Below are positions 1 through 9,600 of a DNA stretch of 64,000 bases, one piece after another. Source of the stretch: Tyto alba (taxonomy: Eukaryota; Chordata; Aves; Strigiformes; Tytonidae). The DNA is taken from positions 40,772,512-40,836,511 of the forward strand of contig NW_024881313.1 in the NCBI RefSeq assembly GCF_018691265.1, given 5' to 3'. A program made the position numbers and the translations under genes. The notes beneath the pieces are model-generated. The model did not search any database. It was given only the letters and a program-made list of their open reading frames with translations, and was not told where the DNA came from. Position 1 is the stretch's first letter. Every line of letters begins with the position of its first letter.

Positions 1-305
1 GGTCTCGGGGGCTCTGGTGGGGTCTCGGGGGCTCTGGTGGGGTCTCAAGGGGCTCTGGAGGGCTCTGGCGGGGTCGGGGGGCTCTGGTGGGGTCTCGGGG
101 GGCTCTGGTGGGGTCTCAAGGGGCTCTGGAGGGCTCTGGCGGGGTCTTGGTGGGGTCTCGGGGGGCTCTGGTGGGGGCTCTGGGGGGGTCTGGAGGGCCT
201 GGCGGGTCTTGGTGGGGTCTGGGGGGACTCGGTGGGGGGCTCTGGAGGGCTCTGGCGGGGTCTTGGGGGACTCTGGGGGGGCTCTGGCGGGCTCTGGGTG
301 CCTGG
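1..305. repeat. G-rich minisatellite in a PTPN23 intron
   Basis: Tandem units of roughly 21-24 bp of the form GGGGTCTCGGGGGGCTCTGG. A variant containing GGTCTCAAGGGGCTCTGG occurs at 41 and again at 112, so a longer unit of about 71 bp overlies the short one. The array reaches the left edge, so its true length is unknown. Positions 306-498 are unique intron leading to the acceptor at 498. Confidence 0.85.
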
Positions 306-498
306 GACCCTCACCCACCCAAGGGAGATGTGTTGGGTCACAACCAGCATCTTCAGCGCGTCCCCCGTCATGCCCAGCCCTGGCTGCGTGTCCCCCACCC
401 AGCTCCATCCCGGTGGGTGCTGGTGGGTTCCCCAAAAACGCGACCACCGCTTCGACCGGGTGTCCCCACTGACAGCACCCCCCCCGCCCCATCCCCAG

Positions 499-678
499 GT
501 GGAACACCACCGTTCAGACCCTGGTGGCCTCCTATGAAGCCTACGAGGACCTGATGAAGAAATCGCAGGAGGGGAAGGATTTTTACACCGACCTGGAGGC
601 GAAGGCCGCCAAGCTGCTGGAGAAAGCCCGGGCCGCCTGCCAAGCCGCCGAGGCCAACAGGCAACAGATTTTGGAGAA
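499..678 (+). CDS. PTPN23: PTPN23 exon: end of V domain
   Basis: Encodes about 60 residues starting WNTTVQTLVASYEAYEDLMKK and ending ANRQQILE, a charged helical segment closing the V domain. The acceptor is a C-rich tract ending CAG at 496-498. The donor is GTAGGT at 679. The exon is 180 nt: one base finishing a codon, 59 codons, and two bases that join the first base of the next exon to make Lys. Confidence 0.93.
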
Positions 679-3600
679 GTAGGTGGTGCCCGAGACGCGG
701 GTGGGAGGAGTGGGGTGTAAAAGGGGGGGGTGGGGGTCCCCGCTGTGCCCTCCCCCCCTCCCCGGGAGGTGGGGGAGAACCTGTGGGTGCGCCTCCAGGG
801 TTTGCCTTGGGCGCGCTGGCTCGCTGTACCCCAGGGGGCGTGGGCAGCCCCCTTGCTGATTTTTTCCCCCCCCCGGCAGGGAGCTGAAGAAGCAGCCACC
901 CCCCAGGCCCACGGCCCCCAAACCCGCCCTGCAGAAGAAGCCTCCGGGGGAGCTGGACGCCGGCGACCTGCCCTCGCTGAGCTCCCTGGTGCTGTCGGAG
1001 CTGCCGGAGGAGCTGCGTAATTTACCCCCGGACGTGCTGGCAGCCCACTTGGCCCGCCTGCCCCCCCCCGCGCTGGCCGCCCTGGCCGCTGGGCTACGAC
1101 CCCCCGAGCCCTTCTTGCCCACGGCCCGGCTGGCCAGCGCCCCGCTGCAGCCCTTCGCCCCCTCGGTGCGCTTCCCGGGGCCCCCCACCCTCCCCGGCCA
1201 CTACCGGCTGCCGGCAGCACCCCCCGCGGCACCAGGTCCTTTTCCCCGCGCCGGGGGGGCCCCGCTGCAGCTCCTGCAGCCCTCTGCCCCCCACCAGACC
1301 GGGCCCCCCCCCCACATCAGCCCCGGCTTCTGCCCCCCAGCTTTTCCCGCCCGCCCCGCTGCTGCCAACTTACGGGGGCCCCCCCCCCGGCCTTCCCCCC
1401 CGCTCCTCCCCGCAGCACGCTCCCCCCGCCGCCTCCTACAGCCTGGCCCAGCCCGGGGTGCCCCCCCTCCAGCCCCCGGCTCTGGGTGCAGCACCCATGG
1501 GTGCCCAGCCACAGGCGGGCGGTCCCGAGCTGGCCCCGGTTGCCCGCCCGGCCACCACCACGGTGGACAGTGTCCAGGCCCCCATCTCCAGCTGCGCTGC
1601 CCCCCCCCGGCCCCCCCGGCCCCTTCCTCGCCCCGGGGGGGCCCCCTGCCCCCTTCCCCTATGGCCAGGGGGGGCTGCAGCCCTTCGGGCAGCCGGCCCA
1701 GCACCCCTTCCCTCCCGGGCAGCACCCACACCCCTTTGCCCCCCCCATGGAGGTGGCCCCTCGTGCCCAGGGCCCCCCAGCTTTCCCCCCAGCCCCCTTT
1801 TTGCCCCCCCCAGGGAGAGCCCAGGTCCCTCTCTCCTTCCCGCTGCCCCCCCAGCCCCAGTTTGCCCAGTTCCCCGGGCCCGGGGGGCAGCCCCCCTTGC
1901 CACCCCAACTCTACCAGCTCCCGGCGCAGGACAAGCTGCCCCCCCAGGGCCTCGCCCCCCCCCCAGCGGGGACCCTGCCCTTCCCCAGCGCCCCCGGCCC
2001 GAGCGGCCCCCCGGCCCTGCGTGCCGCTCTGGGGGGGCTGCCGCCCCCGGTGCCCGCCAGCTCCCCCGCTCTCCCCTTCTGCCCCAGCCCTGCTCCCCCC
2101 CAGCACCGTGGCCCTGGGCCCCCCCCGCGCCCCCCCCGGCTAGCCAAACCGCTCCCCACCACATCCCCCCTGCCGCCAGCCCGGGCCTGGGCCAGCTGCC
2201 GGCCGCCGTGGTGGTCCAGGGCCCCCTGGTCCCCTCCCCAGCCCCCTCCCCGCAGCTGGTGCCCGGTTCGGGGGGGGCCCCCCCTCCCAGACCCCCCCCC
2301 GGCGAAGCCTCCTTCCAGCGCCAGACCTCCTCCACCGACGACCTCCTCTCCTCCAGCCCGGAGAGCCAGCCCGGCGGCTGCCAAGCGGCGGGGGGCCACC
2401 CCCTGCTCCAACCCACCAAAGCGTCGGCCCAAGACGGGCCGAAAAAACCCAAACCGGTGCAGCTGATCGAAACGGACCCCTACGCCCGGCCCGAGCGGGT
2501 GCTGCGGCTGCTGGCGGAGCTGGGCCGCTTCCGAGGGGCGGTGGCGGGGCTGGAGAGGCCGGCGGCCGGCGGCCCGGCCCCGCTCGACGCCGTCTGGAAG
2601 GAGCTGCAGGAAGGGCAGGAGCGCGACGCCCGGCAGCTCTCCATCGCCATCGCCCGCTGCTACTCCATGAAGAACCGCCACCAGGACGTGATGCCGTACG
2701 ACCGCAACCGCGTGGTGCTGCGCTCGGGGAAGGACGACTACATCAACGCCAGCCGGGTGGAGGAGCTGTCGCCTTACTGCCCCCCCCTCATCGCCACCCA
2801 GGCCCCGCTGCTGGGCACCGCCGCCGACTTCTGGCTCATGGTCCACGAGCAGAGAGTCTCCGTCGTCGTCATGTTGGTGTCGGAGCAGGAGCTGGACAAG
2901 GTAAGGGCCGGCCCGCTGGGGGGGTTGGGGGTTTGGGGGGGTCGCTTTGTGCAGCCCCTAACGGTGCCCCCTCCCCACTCCCCACTCCGGCTCCTGCAGC
3001 AGAAGGTGCTGCGGTATTTCCCCGCCGAGCGGGGCCAGCCCCTGGTGCAGGGACCCGTCACCCTCGTGCTCACCAGCGTGAAGGTCGCCCCCACCCACGT
3101 GGAGAGGATGATCACGCTGCAGTACCGCGACCAGAGCCTCAAACGCACCGTGGTCCACCTCCAGTTCACCTCCTGGCCGGAGCTGTACGGGGCTGGGGGG
3201 GGGGGGAACTGGGGGGGGGGGGGGGGAGGCCCCTGTGCTGCGTGTTCGCTGCTTTTTGGGGGGGGGAACGGGGGCTCAGGGCTGCAGCGCTGGTGTGGGG
3301 AGGGGGTTGGAGTGTGTCTGTGTGTGTCCCAAAATGAGTGTGTCCATCCCCCCCCAAATCAGTGTGTCTGTCCCCCCCCAAAATGAGCGTGTCTGTTCCC
3401 CCCCAAAATGAGCGTGTCTGTCCCCCCCCCCCCAATGAGCGTGTGTGTCCCCCCCCAAATGTCTCCCTCGCAAAAATGTGTCCCCCCAAAATGAGCGTGT
3501 CCCCCCCCAAATGAGATTGTGTCCTCCCCCCAAAATGAGTGTCTTTCCCCCCCCCAAATGAGCGTGTCTGTCCCCCCCCAAAATGAGCGTCTGTCCCCCC

Positions 3601-5231
3601 AAATGAGCGTGTCTGTTCCCCCCCAAAATGAGTGTGTCCATCCCCCCCCAAATGAGCGTGTGTCCCCCCCCAAAATGTCTCCCTCGCAAAAATGTGTCCC
3701 CCCCAAAATGAGCGTGTCCCCCCCCCCAGATGAGCGTGTCCCCCCCCCAAATGAGCATGTCCCCCCCCGAAATGAGATTGTGTCCCCCCCCCAAAATGAG
3801 TGTCTTTCCCCCCCCCAAATCAGCGTGTCTTTTCCTCCCCCAAAATGCGCGTCTGTCCCCCCCCCAAAATGAGCATGCCCCACCCCAAAATGGGCGTGTC
3901 CCCCCCAAATGTGTGTGTGTCCCAAATGAATGTGTCCCATTCTGCGCCCCCCCCCCCCCCAAATGAGTGTATGTGTGTCCCCCCCCCCCCCAAAATGTGT
4001 GCATGTCCCCCCCCCAGGGGTCTGCCCGACAGCAAGGCGAGCCTCCTCCACTTCATCCAGGAGGTGCACGGCCACTACCTGCACCAGCGCCCGCTGCACA
4101 CGCCGCTCGTGGTGCACTGCAGGTGAGGGGGATTGGCGGGGGGGGGTCCTGCGGGTTCCCCCCCCCCCCCCAAAAAAAAATAAGTTGAGCCTGTCCCAGC
4201 CAGAGTTTGGCGGGGTGGGGGGGTGTCTCTGCAGCTCCGGCGTGGGCCGCACCGGCGCCTTCTGCCTGCTGTACGCGGCCGTGCAGGAGCTGGAGGCCGG
4301 GAACGGGATCCCCGACCTGGCGCAGCTGGTGAGGCGGATGCGGCAGCAGCGCAAGCACATGCTGCAGGAGAAGGTACCGGGGGGGGGAGTGTGTGGGGGG
4401 GGGGGGATGTACACCCCACCCCCGGTTTTGGGGCTGTTGGGGGGGGGGCGCTCATTCTGCTCCCCCCAACTCCGGCAGCTTCACCTCAAGTTCTGCTACG
4501 AGGCCGTCCTGCTGCAGGCCGAGCGGGTGCTGCAGCGCCACGGCGTGGGGGCCCCCCCCTGCGCCCCGGCCCCCCAACAGCGCCTCGCCCAAGGTAGGTG
4601 GTGTGTGTGTGTGGGGCGGGGAGGGGGCTCTACTCCCCCCCCCCCCCCCCCAACCGTGGGGCTCACAGATGGTGGGGTGGGGGTGGGGGTGTCACCTCTC
4701 TCCCACAGCTCTACTGCCCGCAGGACCCCCAGGACCTGGTGCTGGGGGGGGACGTGCCCATCAGCTCCATCCAGGCCACCATCGCCAAGCTGAGCATCAA
4801 AGCTGGGGGGGCCGGGGGCGACCCCGATCCCGCCCCCCCCTCCCCAGATCCCCCCCAGCCCCTCCCCGAGGGCGGCGGGATGCCGGAGGGGGGAGTTGGG
4901 GTCCCCTCGCCCTCCCCCCCGCAGCCGCCCCTCCCTGAGAGCAGCACCCCCGCTCCGGAGAGCCCCGAACCCCCAGGGGGGGAGCCGCTGCCCCCCCCCC
5001 CCGCCCCCCGCAGCCCCCCCTTCCTCCTCCTCCTCCTCCTCCTCCCCCCTGGAGCTGCTGGCCTCCCTGCGCCCCGAGGCCTTCAGCCTCGACGCCTCCC
5101 TCAAGGGCAAACAGCGCATGAACAAGCAGAACTTCCTGCAGGCGCAGGCGGGCGAGGGGCTGCGCGGCCCCCGGCCCAGCGACGACCCCCTCAGCATGTT
5201 GGACCCGCTCTGGACGCTCAACAAGACGTGA
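499..5231 (+). CDS. PTPN23: PTPN23 (HD-PTP), 3' part of the gene, seven exons
   Basis: Non-receptor tyrosine-phosphatase-like ESCRT adaptor that sorts ubiquitinated receptors at endosomes. Exons seen: 499-678, 880-2900, 3000-3184, 4018-4122, 4235-4373, 4479-4593, 4709-5231. All splice sites are GT-AG and the phases agree once frame breaks are allowed for. Order of parts: end of the V (ALIX-like) domain; proline-rich region with the motif RPTAPKP; phosphatase-like domain with KNRHQDVMPYD, DDYINAS, a WPE loop and the signature HCSSGVGRTG; a conserved LVLGGDVPISSIQATIAKLSI stretch broken only by this writing limit into its parts LVLGGDVPISS and IQATIAKLSI; a Pro/Ser-rich tail ending DPLWTLNKT. 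The Bro1 domain lies left of the window. The frame changes five times, each time next to a C-run, so the literal sequence does not encode one continuous protein. Identity rests on close agreement with the human protein as I know it. Confidence 0.96.
880..2900 (+). CDS. PTPN23: PTPN23 giant exon: proline-rich region and start of PTP domain
   Basis: A 2021-nt exon with acceptor AG at 878-879 and donor GTAAGG at 2901. It opens with KELKKQPPPRPTAPKP; RPTAPKP is the conserved SH3-binding segment reported to bind STAM2 and UBPY in human HD-PTP. A long Pro/Gln/Gly-rich stretch follows, containing ATTTVDSVQAPIS. The exon ends in the phosphatase fold with RSIAIARCY-like ARQLSIAIARCYSMKNRHQ, then DDYINASRVE and FWLMVHEQ. 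Good coding sequence runs in three different frames: codons on positions 2 mod 3 to about 1380, 0 mod 3 from about 1400 to 1600, 1 mod 3 from about 1620 to 2100, and 0 mod 3 from about 2140 to 2900. Each change falls in C- or G-runs. Most likely these are homopolymer length errors, since no introns are evident there. Confidence 0.92.
3000..3184 (+). CDS. PTPN23: PTPN23 exon: PTP domain middle, WPE loop
   Basis: Starts QKVLRYFPAERGQPLVQG, runs through HVERMITLQYRDQSLKRTVVHLQF and ends SWPEL. The preceding intron is only 99 nt (2901-2999). The donor at 3185 is GTACGG. The loop that carries the general acid Asp (WPD) in active phosphatases reads Trp-Pro-Glu at 3174-3182. The same change is known in human HD-PTP. 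Confidence 0.93.
3315..4010. repeat. C-rich minisatellite filling a PTPN23 intron
   Basis: Irregular tandem units of about 20-30 bp built from a C-run, AAAATGAG and CGTGTCTGT or variants. The segment GTCTCCCTCGCAAAAATGTG recurs at 3461 and 3677, 216 bp apart, showing that a block of units was duplicated. The array occupies most of the 833-bp intron 3185-4017, between the exon with the WPE loop and the exon with the catalytic cysteine. Confidence 0.9.
4018..4122 (+). CDS. PTPN23: PTPN23 exon: up to the catalytic cysteine
   Basis: Encodes LGLPDSKASLLHFIQEVHGH and then YLHQRPLHTPLVVHC. Acceptor AG is at 4016-4017 after a C-tract; donor is GTGAGG at 4123. The signature His-Cys is at 4115-4120, and the intron interrupts the signature directly after the cysteine codon (the next Ser is split AG|C). 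Length 105 nt agrees with the phases on both sides. Confidence 0.94.
4235..4373 (+). CDS. PTPN23: PTPN23 exon: rest of the PTP signature
   Basis: Completes the signature as SSGVGRTGAF and continues LLYAAVQELEAGNGIPDLAQ to KHMLQEK. Active phosphatases usually have Ala at the residue after the first Ser/Ala position (HCSAGVGRTG); here it is Ser, the substitution reported to make human HD-PTP largely inactive. Acceptor AG at 4233-4234, donor GTACCG at 4374. Confidence 0.94.
4479..4593 (+). CDS. PTPN23: PTPN23 exon: end of PTP domain (apparent +1 shift)
   Basis: Starts LHLKFCYEAVLLQAERVLQR in phase 0. The next exon also needs to start in phase 0, but this exon is 115 nt, one more than a multiple of three. 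Reading one base fewer after the C-run at 4552-4559 gives NSASPK before the donor GTAGGT at 4594, which resembles the human sequence. The C-run is therefore the likely place of an extra base. Confidence 0.88.
4709..5231 (+). CDS. PTPN23: PTPN23 last coding exon: C-terminal tail and stop
   Basis: Begins LYCPQDPQDLVLGGDVPISS, then a Pro/Glu/Ser-rich (PEST-like) stretch, and ends SSPLELLASLRPEAFSLDAS to DPLWTLNKT with TGA at 5229-5231. The first part reads on 2 mod 3 and the last part on 0 mod 3. The change lies between about 4990 and 5025, where there are C-runs of 12, 6 and 7 bases followed by a (TCC)n run that reads poly-Ser in the final frame. Acceptor AG is at 4707-4708. Confidence 0.92.
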
Positions 5232-5412
5232 GGGGGGGGGGGGGGCACCCCAAAATTGGGGGGGGGGGGGGGGGAGGGCTGCCTTCTTCCCCCCCCCCCC
5301 AGCCCTCTGCTTTGTACAGGTGTAACGCGGGCGCTCGCCTCCTCCTTCGACTCCACTGAGCACTGACTTTTTCAGCTCTTTGCTACTAAAATAAAAGAGT
5401 TTGAGCCGCAGA
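5232..5412 (+). other. PTPN23: PTPN23 3' UTR
   Basis: Follows the TGA. It contains several G- and C-runs and then a short stretch of balanced composition leading to the poly(A) signal at 5390. Cleavage is expected 10-25 nt after that signal; the exact site is inferred. Confidence 0.7.
5390..5395 (+). promoter_or_regulatory. PTPN23: PTPN23 poly(A) signal AATAAA
   Basis: Canonical AATAAA about 160 nt after the stop codon, followed by a G-rich downstream region. It is the only + strand AATAAA between the PTPN23 stop and the SCAP 3' end; those further right (5994-6024) lie within the SCAP 3' UTR. Confidence 0.85.
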
Positions 5413-5519
5413 CGCTGGGGGGGGGGGGTGTCTCTGCTCCCCGCCGGGGCGAGGGGGGGGGGGTCACGGTTTTGGGGGGGCGGGGGGGGGTGTGTGGCAC
5501 CGGGCTCGGGTTAGTTCTG

Positions 5520-5525
5520 TTTACT
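5520..5525 (-). promoter_or_regulatory. SCAP: Candidate SCAP poly(A) signal AGTAAA
   Basis: No AATAAA or ATTAAA occurs on the - strand between the SCAP stop and the PTPN23 3' end. The variant hexamer AGTAAA is at 5525-5520, in sequence that looks unlike the surrounding homopolymers. If used, the SCAP 3' end would lie about 100 bp from the PTPN23 3' end without overlapping it. Confidence 0.4.
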
Positions 5526-5995
5526 GGAGGTGTCCTCGTACACGTTATAAAACACGATCTGGTACAAAAAGCGTCCCCTGTACAGAACAAAGCGTACAGC
5601 TGGGCTAAGGCCACCCGAGGCTGGGGGGGGGGGGGGCGAAACTAAGGACCCCCCCTCGCCACCCCCACCCCCCCGCAGCCGCACCCAGGCCCTGGGGTCC
5701 CCCCCCCCCGAGCCCCCCAGCCCAGACACGATGGGAGCACTGGAGGGACTGGGGGTGGGGGGGGTGGTGTCCTCCCGGCCCCCACTGGAGGAGTTTTGGG
5801 TCCTGCTGCCTCCTCTTCCCCCCACACCCGGGAGAGGGGGGGGGCAAGGGCTGCCTGCCCCCTCCCAGCCTGAGGAGCCTCCTCCAGCCCCACCCAGGGA
5901 GGAGGAGGAGGAGGAGGAGGAGGAAGGTGCTATTGCTGCAAACCGGGCAGAGGAGGAGGGAGGCGGGTGGCTGCCCCAGCGCTCTCCTGCCATAA

Positions 5996-6025
5996 TAAAT
6001 AAATATATACAGCGTATAAATAAAT
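5996..6025 (-). promoter_or_regulatory. Two AU-rich elements in the SCAP 3' UTR
   Basis: Two copies of ATTTATTTA (5996-6004 and 6017-6025 on the - strand), separated by 12 bp. Overlapping AUUUA pentamers are typical of AU-rich mRNA stability elements. A role here is inferred. Confidence 0.4.
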
Positions 6026-6365
6026 AGGGCGGGGGGGGGGGGGCGCCCTGCCCACGCTCTAAGGCACTTGGGGGCCAAGTGCCTGGGCTGGGGGGGTCCC
6101 CCACGAGCCGGGGGTGGGGTACAGGCAGAGGGTGATGGGGTGTGTCCCCCCCCCCGTGGCCCCATCCTGTGCAGGGTGCTCAGTCCTTGCCCCCTCCCTG
6201 GGGGGAGCCCTCACGGAAGGTGCAGGAAATAGGGGGGGGGGGGTGTCGGGGAGGAGGGCGCGGACCCACAACCATCAGGTGACAAAAGTCCGGTTTAGGA
6301 GGGACAGAGCCCCCCCCCCTTCAACACCCAGAGGGGCTCTGGGCCCCCCGTGTGCCCCCCTCCCC

Positions 6366-6611
6366 TCAGTCCAACTTCTCCAGCACCGAGGGCACGTAGA
6401 CCAGGCTGAGCTCGCTCCCGAAGTTGCAGACGATGGCGGCGTTCTCCAGCACCAGGATCTGCCGCGCCGGCTGCGCCTCGTTGCTCTTGCCCAGGTAGAC
6501 GGTCTGCAGCAGGTCCCCGTAGCCGATGTCCCAGAAGGAGACGCAGCCCTGGCCCCCCGTCACCAGGAGGTTGTCGGAGATGACGCCCAGGCTGGCGCCG
6601 CAGCCCAGCTC
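6366..6611 (-). CDS. SCAP: SCAP coding exon 22 (end of WD40, stop)
   Basis: Residues 1234-1314 and TGA at 6368-6366: [37 protein letters not shown] and [15 protein letters not shown]. Acceptor CAG above 6611. Confidence 0.96.
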   Translation of the reverse strand, partial: ELGCGASLGVISDNLLVTGGQGCVSFWDIGYGDLLQTVYLGKSNEAQPARQILVLENAAIVCNFGSELSLVYVPSVLEKLD

Positions 6612-9600
6612 CTGCGTGGGACCAGAGCAACGGTCGGCGAGACGCGGGGAACCCCGGCGGCTGCGCCCGGGTCGGGACTTCCCTGAGGTCACGGACATCA
6701 CGGTGACACCCCGAGGGGCCCGGGCAAACCTCCTGGGGTTCAGCAAGGCCGAGGGCAAGGTGCTGCCCGTGGGTCGGGGCAATCCCCAGCACAGACCCAG
6801 GCTGGGCCCTCGAGGGGTGGCTGGAGAGCAGCCCCAAGGAGAGGGACTGGGGGGGCTGGTGGGGGGAAAACTGCCCGTGAGGCAGCCCCGTGCGCTGGCA
6901 GCCCAGAACCCACCCGTGCCCTGGGCTGCAGCCAGAGCAGGGGGGGCAGCAGGGCCAGGGAGGGGATTGTCCCCCTCTGCTCCGCTCTGGGGAGACCCCC
7001 CTGCAGTGCTGGGGCCAGCTCGGGGGCCCCCAACAGCAGAAGGACACGGAGCTGCTCGAGCGGGGCCAGAGGAGGCCACGGAGATGCTGGGGGGGCTGGA
7101 GCAGCTCCCCTGGGGGGCCGGGCTGAGAGAGTTGGGGGGGTTCAGCCTGGAGAAGAGAAGGCTCCGGGGGGACCTTCGAGCGGCCTCCCAGGGCTTAAAG
7201 GGGGGACAGGGGAGGTGGGGGGGGGACTCTGGGTCAGGGGGTGGGGGTAGGACGAGAGGGGACGGTTTTAAGCTGAAAGAGGGGAGATTTAGGTGAGATC
7301 TGAGGCAGAAATTGTTCCCTGTGCGGGGGGGGAGGCGCTGGCCCAGGGTGCCCAGAGCAGCTGTGGGTGCCCCCTCCCTGGAAGGGTTCAAGGCCAGGTT
7401 GGACGGGGCTGGGAGCCCCCTGGGCTGGGGGAAGGGGGCCCTGCGTGGGGCAGGGGGGGGCACTGGGGGGGCTCTGAGGTCCCTCCCAGCCCAAACCGTT
7501 CCAGGATTCTACGAGTTACAAGCAGGGAAGTTTAAACAGAGGCGCTGAGGCCCCAAGCCCAGCAGAGGTGACCTCGAGGCTGTGGTGGGGTTCAGAAAAG
7601 CCCCCGAGCACCCTTAACCCCCCCCCCGGCCGCTCCCCCGCCGCCGACCTGCTGGATTGAATAGAGCTTGATCCCCGAGCTGCGGTCCCAGATGCTGATC
7701 ACGTCGTCCAAGCCGCTGCTGATGACGCAGGACGTTGTGCAGGTGAGGGACGTGACGTCCCCTCGGTGGGCGTACATGTGGCTGACCCTGCTCCCCGTCA
7801 GCACGTCCCAGAGGCAGATGGCACCGTCCTGGCCTCCGCTCGCCAGCACCATCGTCTGCGGGGACACGGGCAGAGGCGGCTCAGGAAGGCGCAGAGCACA
7901 GGGGCCCCTTCCACCCACACGGCAGCGCCGGCAGCGCTCCGGGCACGCGCCCGGGATTTGGTCACAGGGAGCTGGGATGGAGCCGAACCGCCAGCGCCGC
8001 GTCTCTCCCTGCCTGTGTCCGGGCGTTCCAGCAGGCCGGGGCGGGGGGGGGGTGTTAAATCCCCAACCCCCCCGGGCCCGCTGAGGTGCAGAGCATCCTA
8101 AATCTGTGTGACGCCGTGGCGGCGCGCTCCCCGCCTCGCCCCGACCTGGATTTCCCGGCACCCCACTCCAGTGGGACCCATCGTCAGACACAGGGAGCAC
8201 CCCAACGGCCGAGCGCCGATTTGAACAACGCGCCCACCTCGCCGGGGTGCCGGTCAGGGCCCGACTGCAGGACCCTCATTTCCGAGGCCGGCGTGTAAGC
8301 GCGAGCGCGAGCCCAGCGTACGACACCCCCTGAGGGCCCACAGGAAGGACCCATGGCGCACGTACGGCCCGTTAGGCAGGAAGCCTCGTCGGGGGCCAGG
8401 AGTGGATCCAGCCGCACGCAGACCCCTCTCTGAGCAGTTGGGAAGGGCCACGGGGGGGGGGGGGGGGTCCCCTCTGAACCCCGGGACTCACGGGGAGGCT
8501 CTCCCGGACAGTTTTGTCTGACCCCGTCCCCTACGCAGTAACTGTCGCGCGAACCTCGCCACCAGACCTACGTCGCGTTTCTATCCAGCTCTGCCAAATT
8601 GCTGGTTTACACCAATAAGCACGTGGCTACTTCTCTCTCACAAGGGAAGAGCGTCACTCCACCCGTGACGAGAGCACCCAGGCGCAGCCCTCCTCCTCCT
8701 CCTCCTCCTCCTCCTCCTCCCCGCGGGATGCTCGTGGCAGGGCAGGCCCTGCAAGGCTCGGTCCTCGGCCTCGCTCACCTCGCCAGCGCCGGCAGGGCAG
8801 CGCGGCGGCGCTCGGCCTCCGCCCCCCTCGCTGCGGAGCCAGGTCCCCGCGAGGGCTGGGGAACATTTCCCCGGGGCCAGTTCCAGCCCCGCGGTCCCGG
8901 CTCTGCCTTCAGAGCCGCGCTCGGCAGCCGTGGGTCAGGGACGTTTGTCCCGGCGCGGAGCCAGCTGCGCTTTACCTGGTCGATGTAGACGGCCGTGATG
9001 GCCCCCGAGTGACCCTGCAGCGTGAACAAACAGCACGAGTCTTCCAGCCGAAACACCTGCGGGGCAGAGGGGGCAGACGCGGGTGGGCGCGGGGCGGCCG
9101 TGCCGCAGCGCGGTGCTTCCCGAGCCTCACAAGCAATAGGATGAGAGGAGGTGGCCTCGGGTTGTGCCGGGGGGGGGGGGGGGGGGAGTTAGGTTGGGGA
9201 TTAGGAAAATATTCCTTCCCTTTCCGGAACGGGCTGAGTCACCGTGCCGGGAGGGATTTAAAAGCCGCGTGGATGCGGCGCGGAGGGACGTGGCTCAGCG
9301 GTGCCGGGGGAGCGGCTGGACTCGATGAGCTGAAGGGTTTTTTCCCCAACCTCAGTGATTCTGTGACTAAGCCAGAACCCAGACCCGGCTCTCACCCAGC
9401 CCACGCCTCACACGGGGCTCTGTCCTCCCAGCTGCTGCCAGGAGCCCCAGCCGGGCAGAGCAAACAACACGGGGAGCTTGGGGAACGCGCTGGATCGGAC
9501 CCCGACCCCCCCCCCCCCCCCCGGGCCGAGGGAGCCCCCTACTCTCAGAGTGTGGTCCTGGCTCCCAGTGACCAGGCGTCCTGCCGCAGCCTTCAGCGCC

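Larger units (their letters stand above)
5505..6365 (-). other. SCAP: SCAP 3' UTR
   Basis: Sequence 3' of the SCAP stop. It holds two AU-rich motifs (ATTTATTTA on the - strand at 5996-6004 and 6017-6025), a GA-rich triplet run at about 5898-5925, G/C runs, and a compositionally ordinary stretch at 5511-5612 next to a variant poly(A) signal. The end of the transcript is inferred. Confidence 0.6.

Noticed and set aside
45..2846. Long open frames on the - strand and in alternative + frames across PTPN23, rich in Gly, Pro and Arg
   Set aside because: They are shadows of GC-rich, proline-coding sequence: low-complexity, no domain, and opposite or out of frame to exons with conserved residues and splice sites.
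3166..4004. Minus-strand frames with repeated GGGH/LILGG-like text
   Set aside because: Translation of the intron minisatellite; the flanking splice sites place it inside an intron.
5991..6025. AATAAA copies on the + strand as further PTPN23 poly(A) signals
   Set aside because: They lie inside the SCAP 3' UTR, 600 bp past a good signal at 5390; on the - strand they read as AU-rich elements.
5511..6104. Minus-strand open frame ending SSKQN downstream of the SCAP stop
   Set aside because: It lies in the SCAP 3' UTR, is mostly low-complexity Pro/Ser/Gly, and has no recognisable family. The ordinary patch at its end is better explained as 3' UTR sequence.
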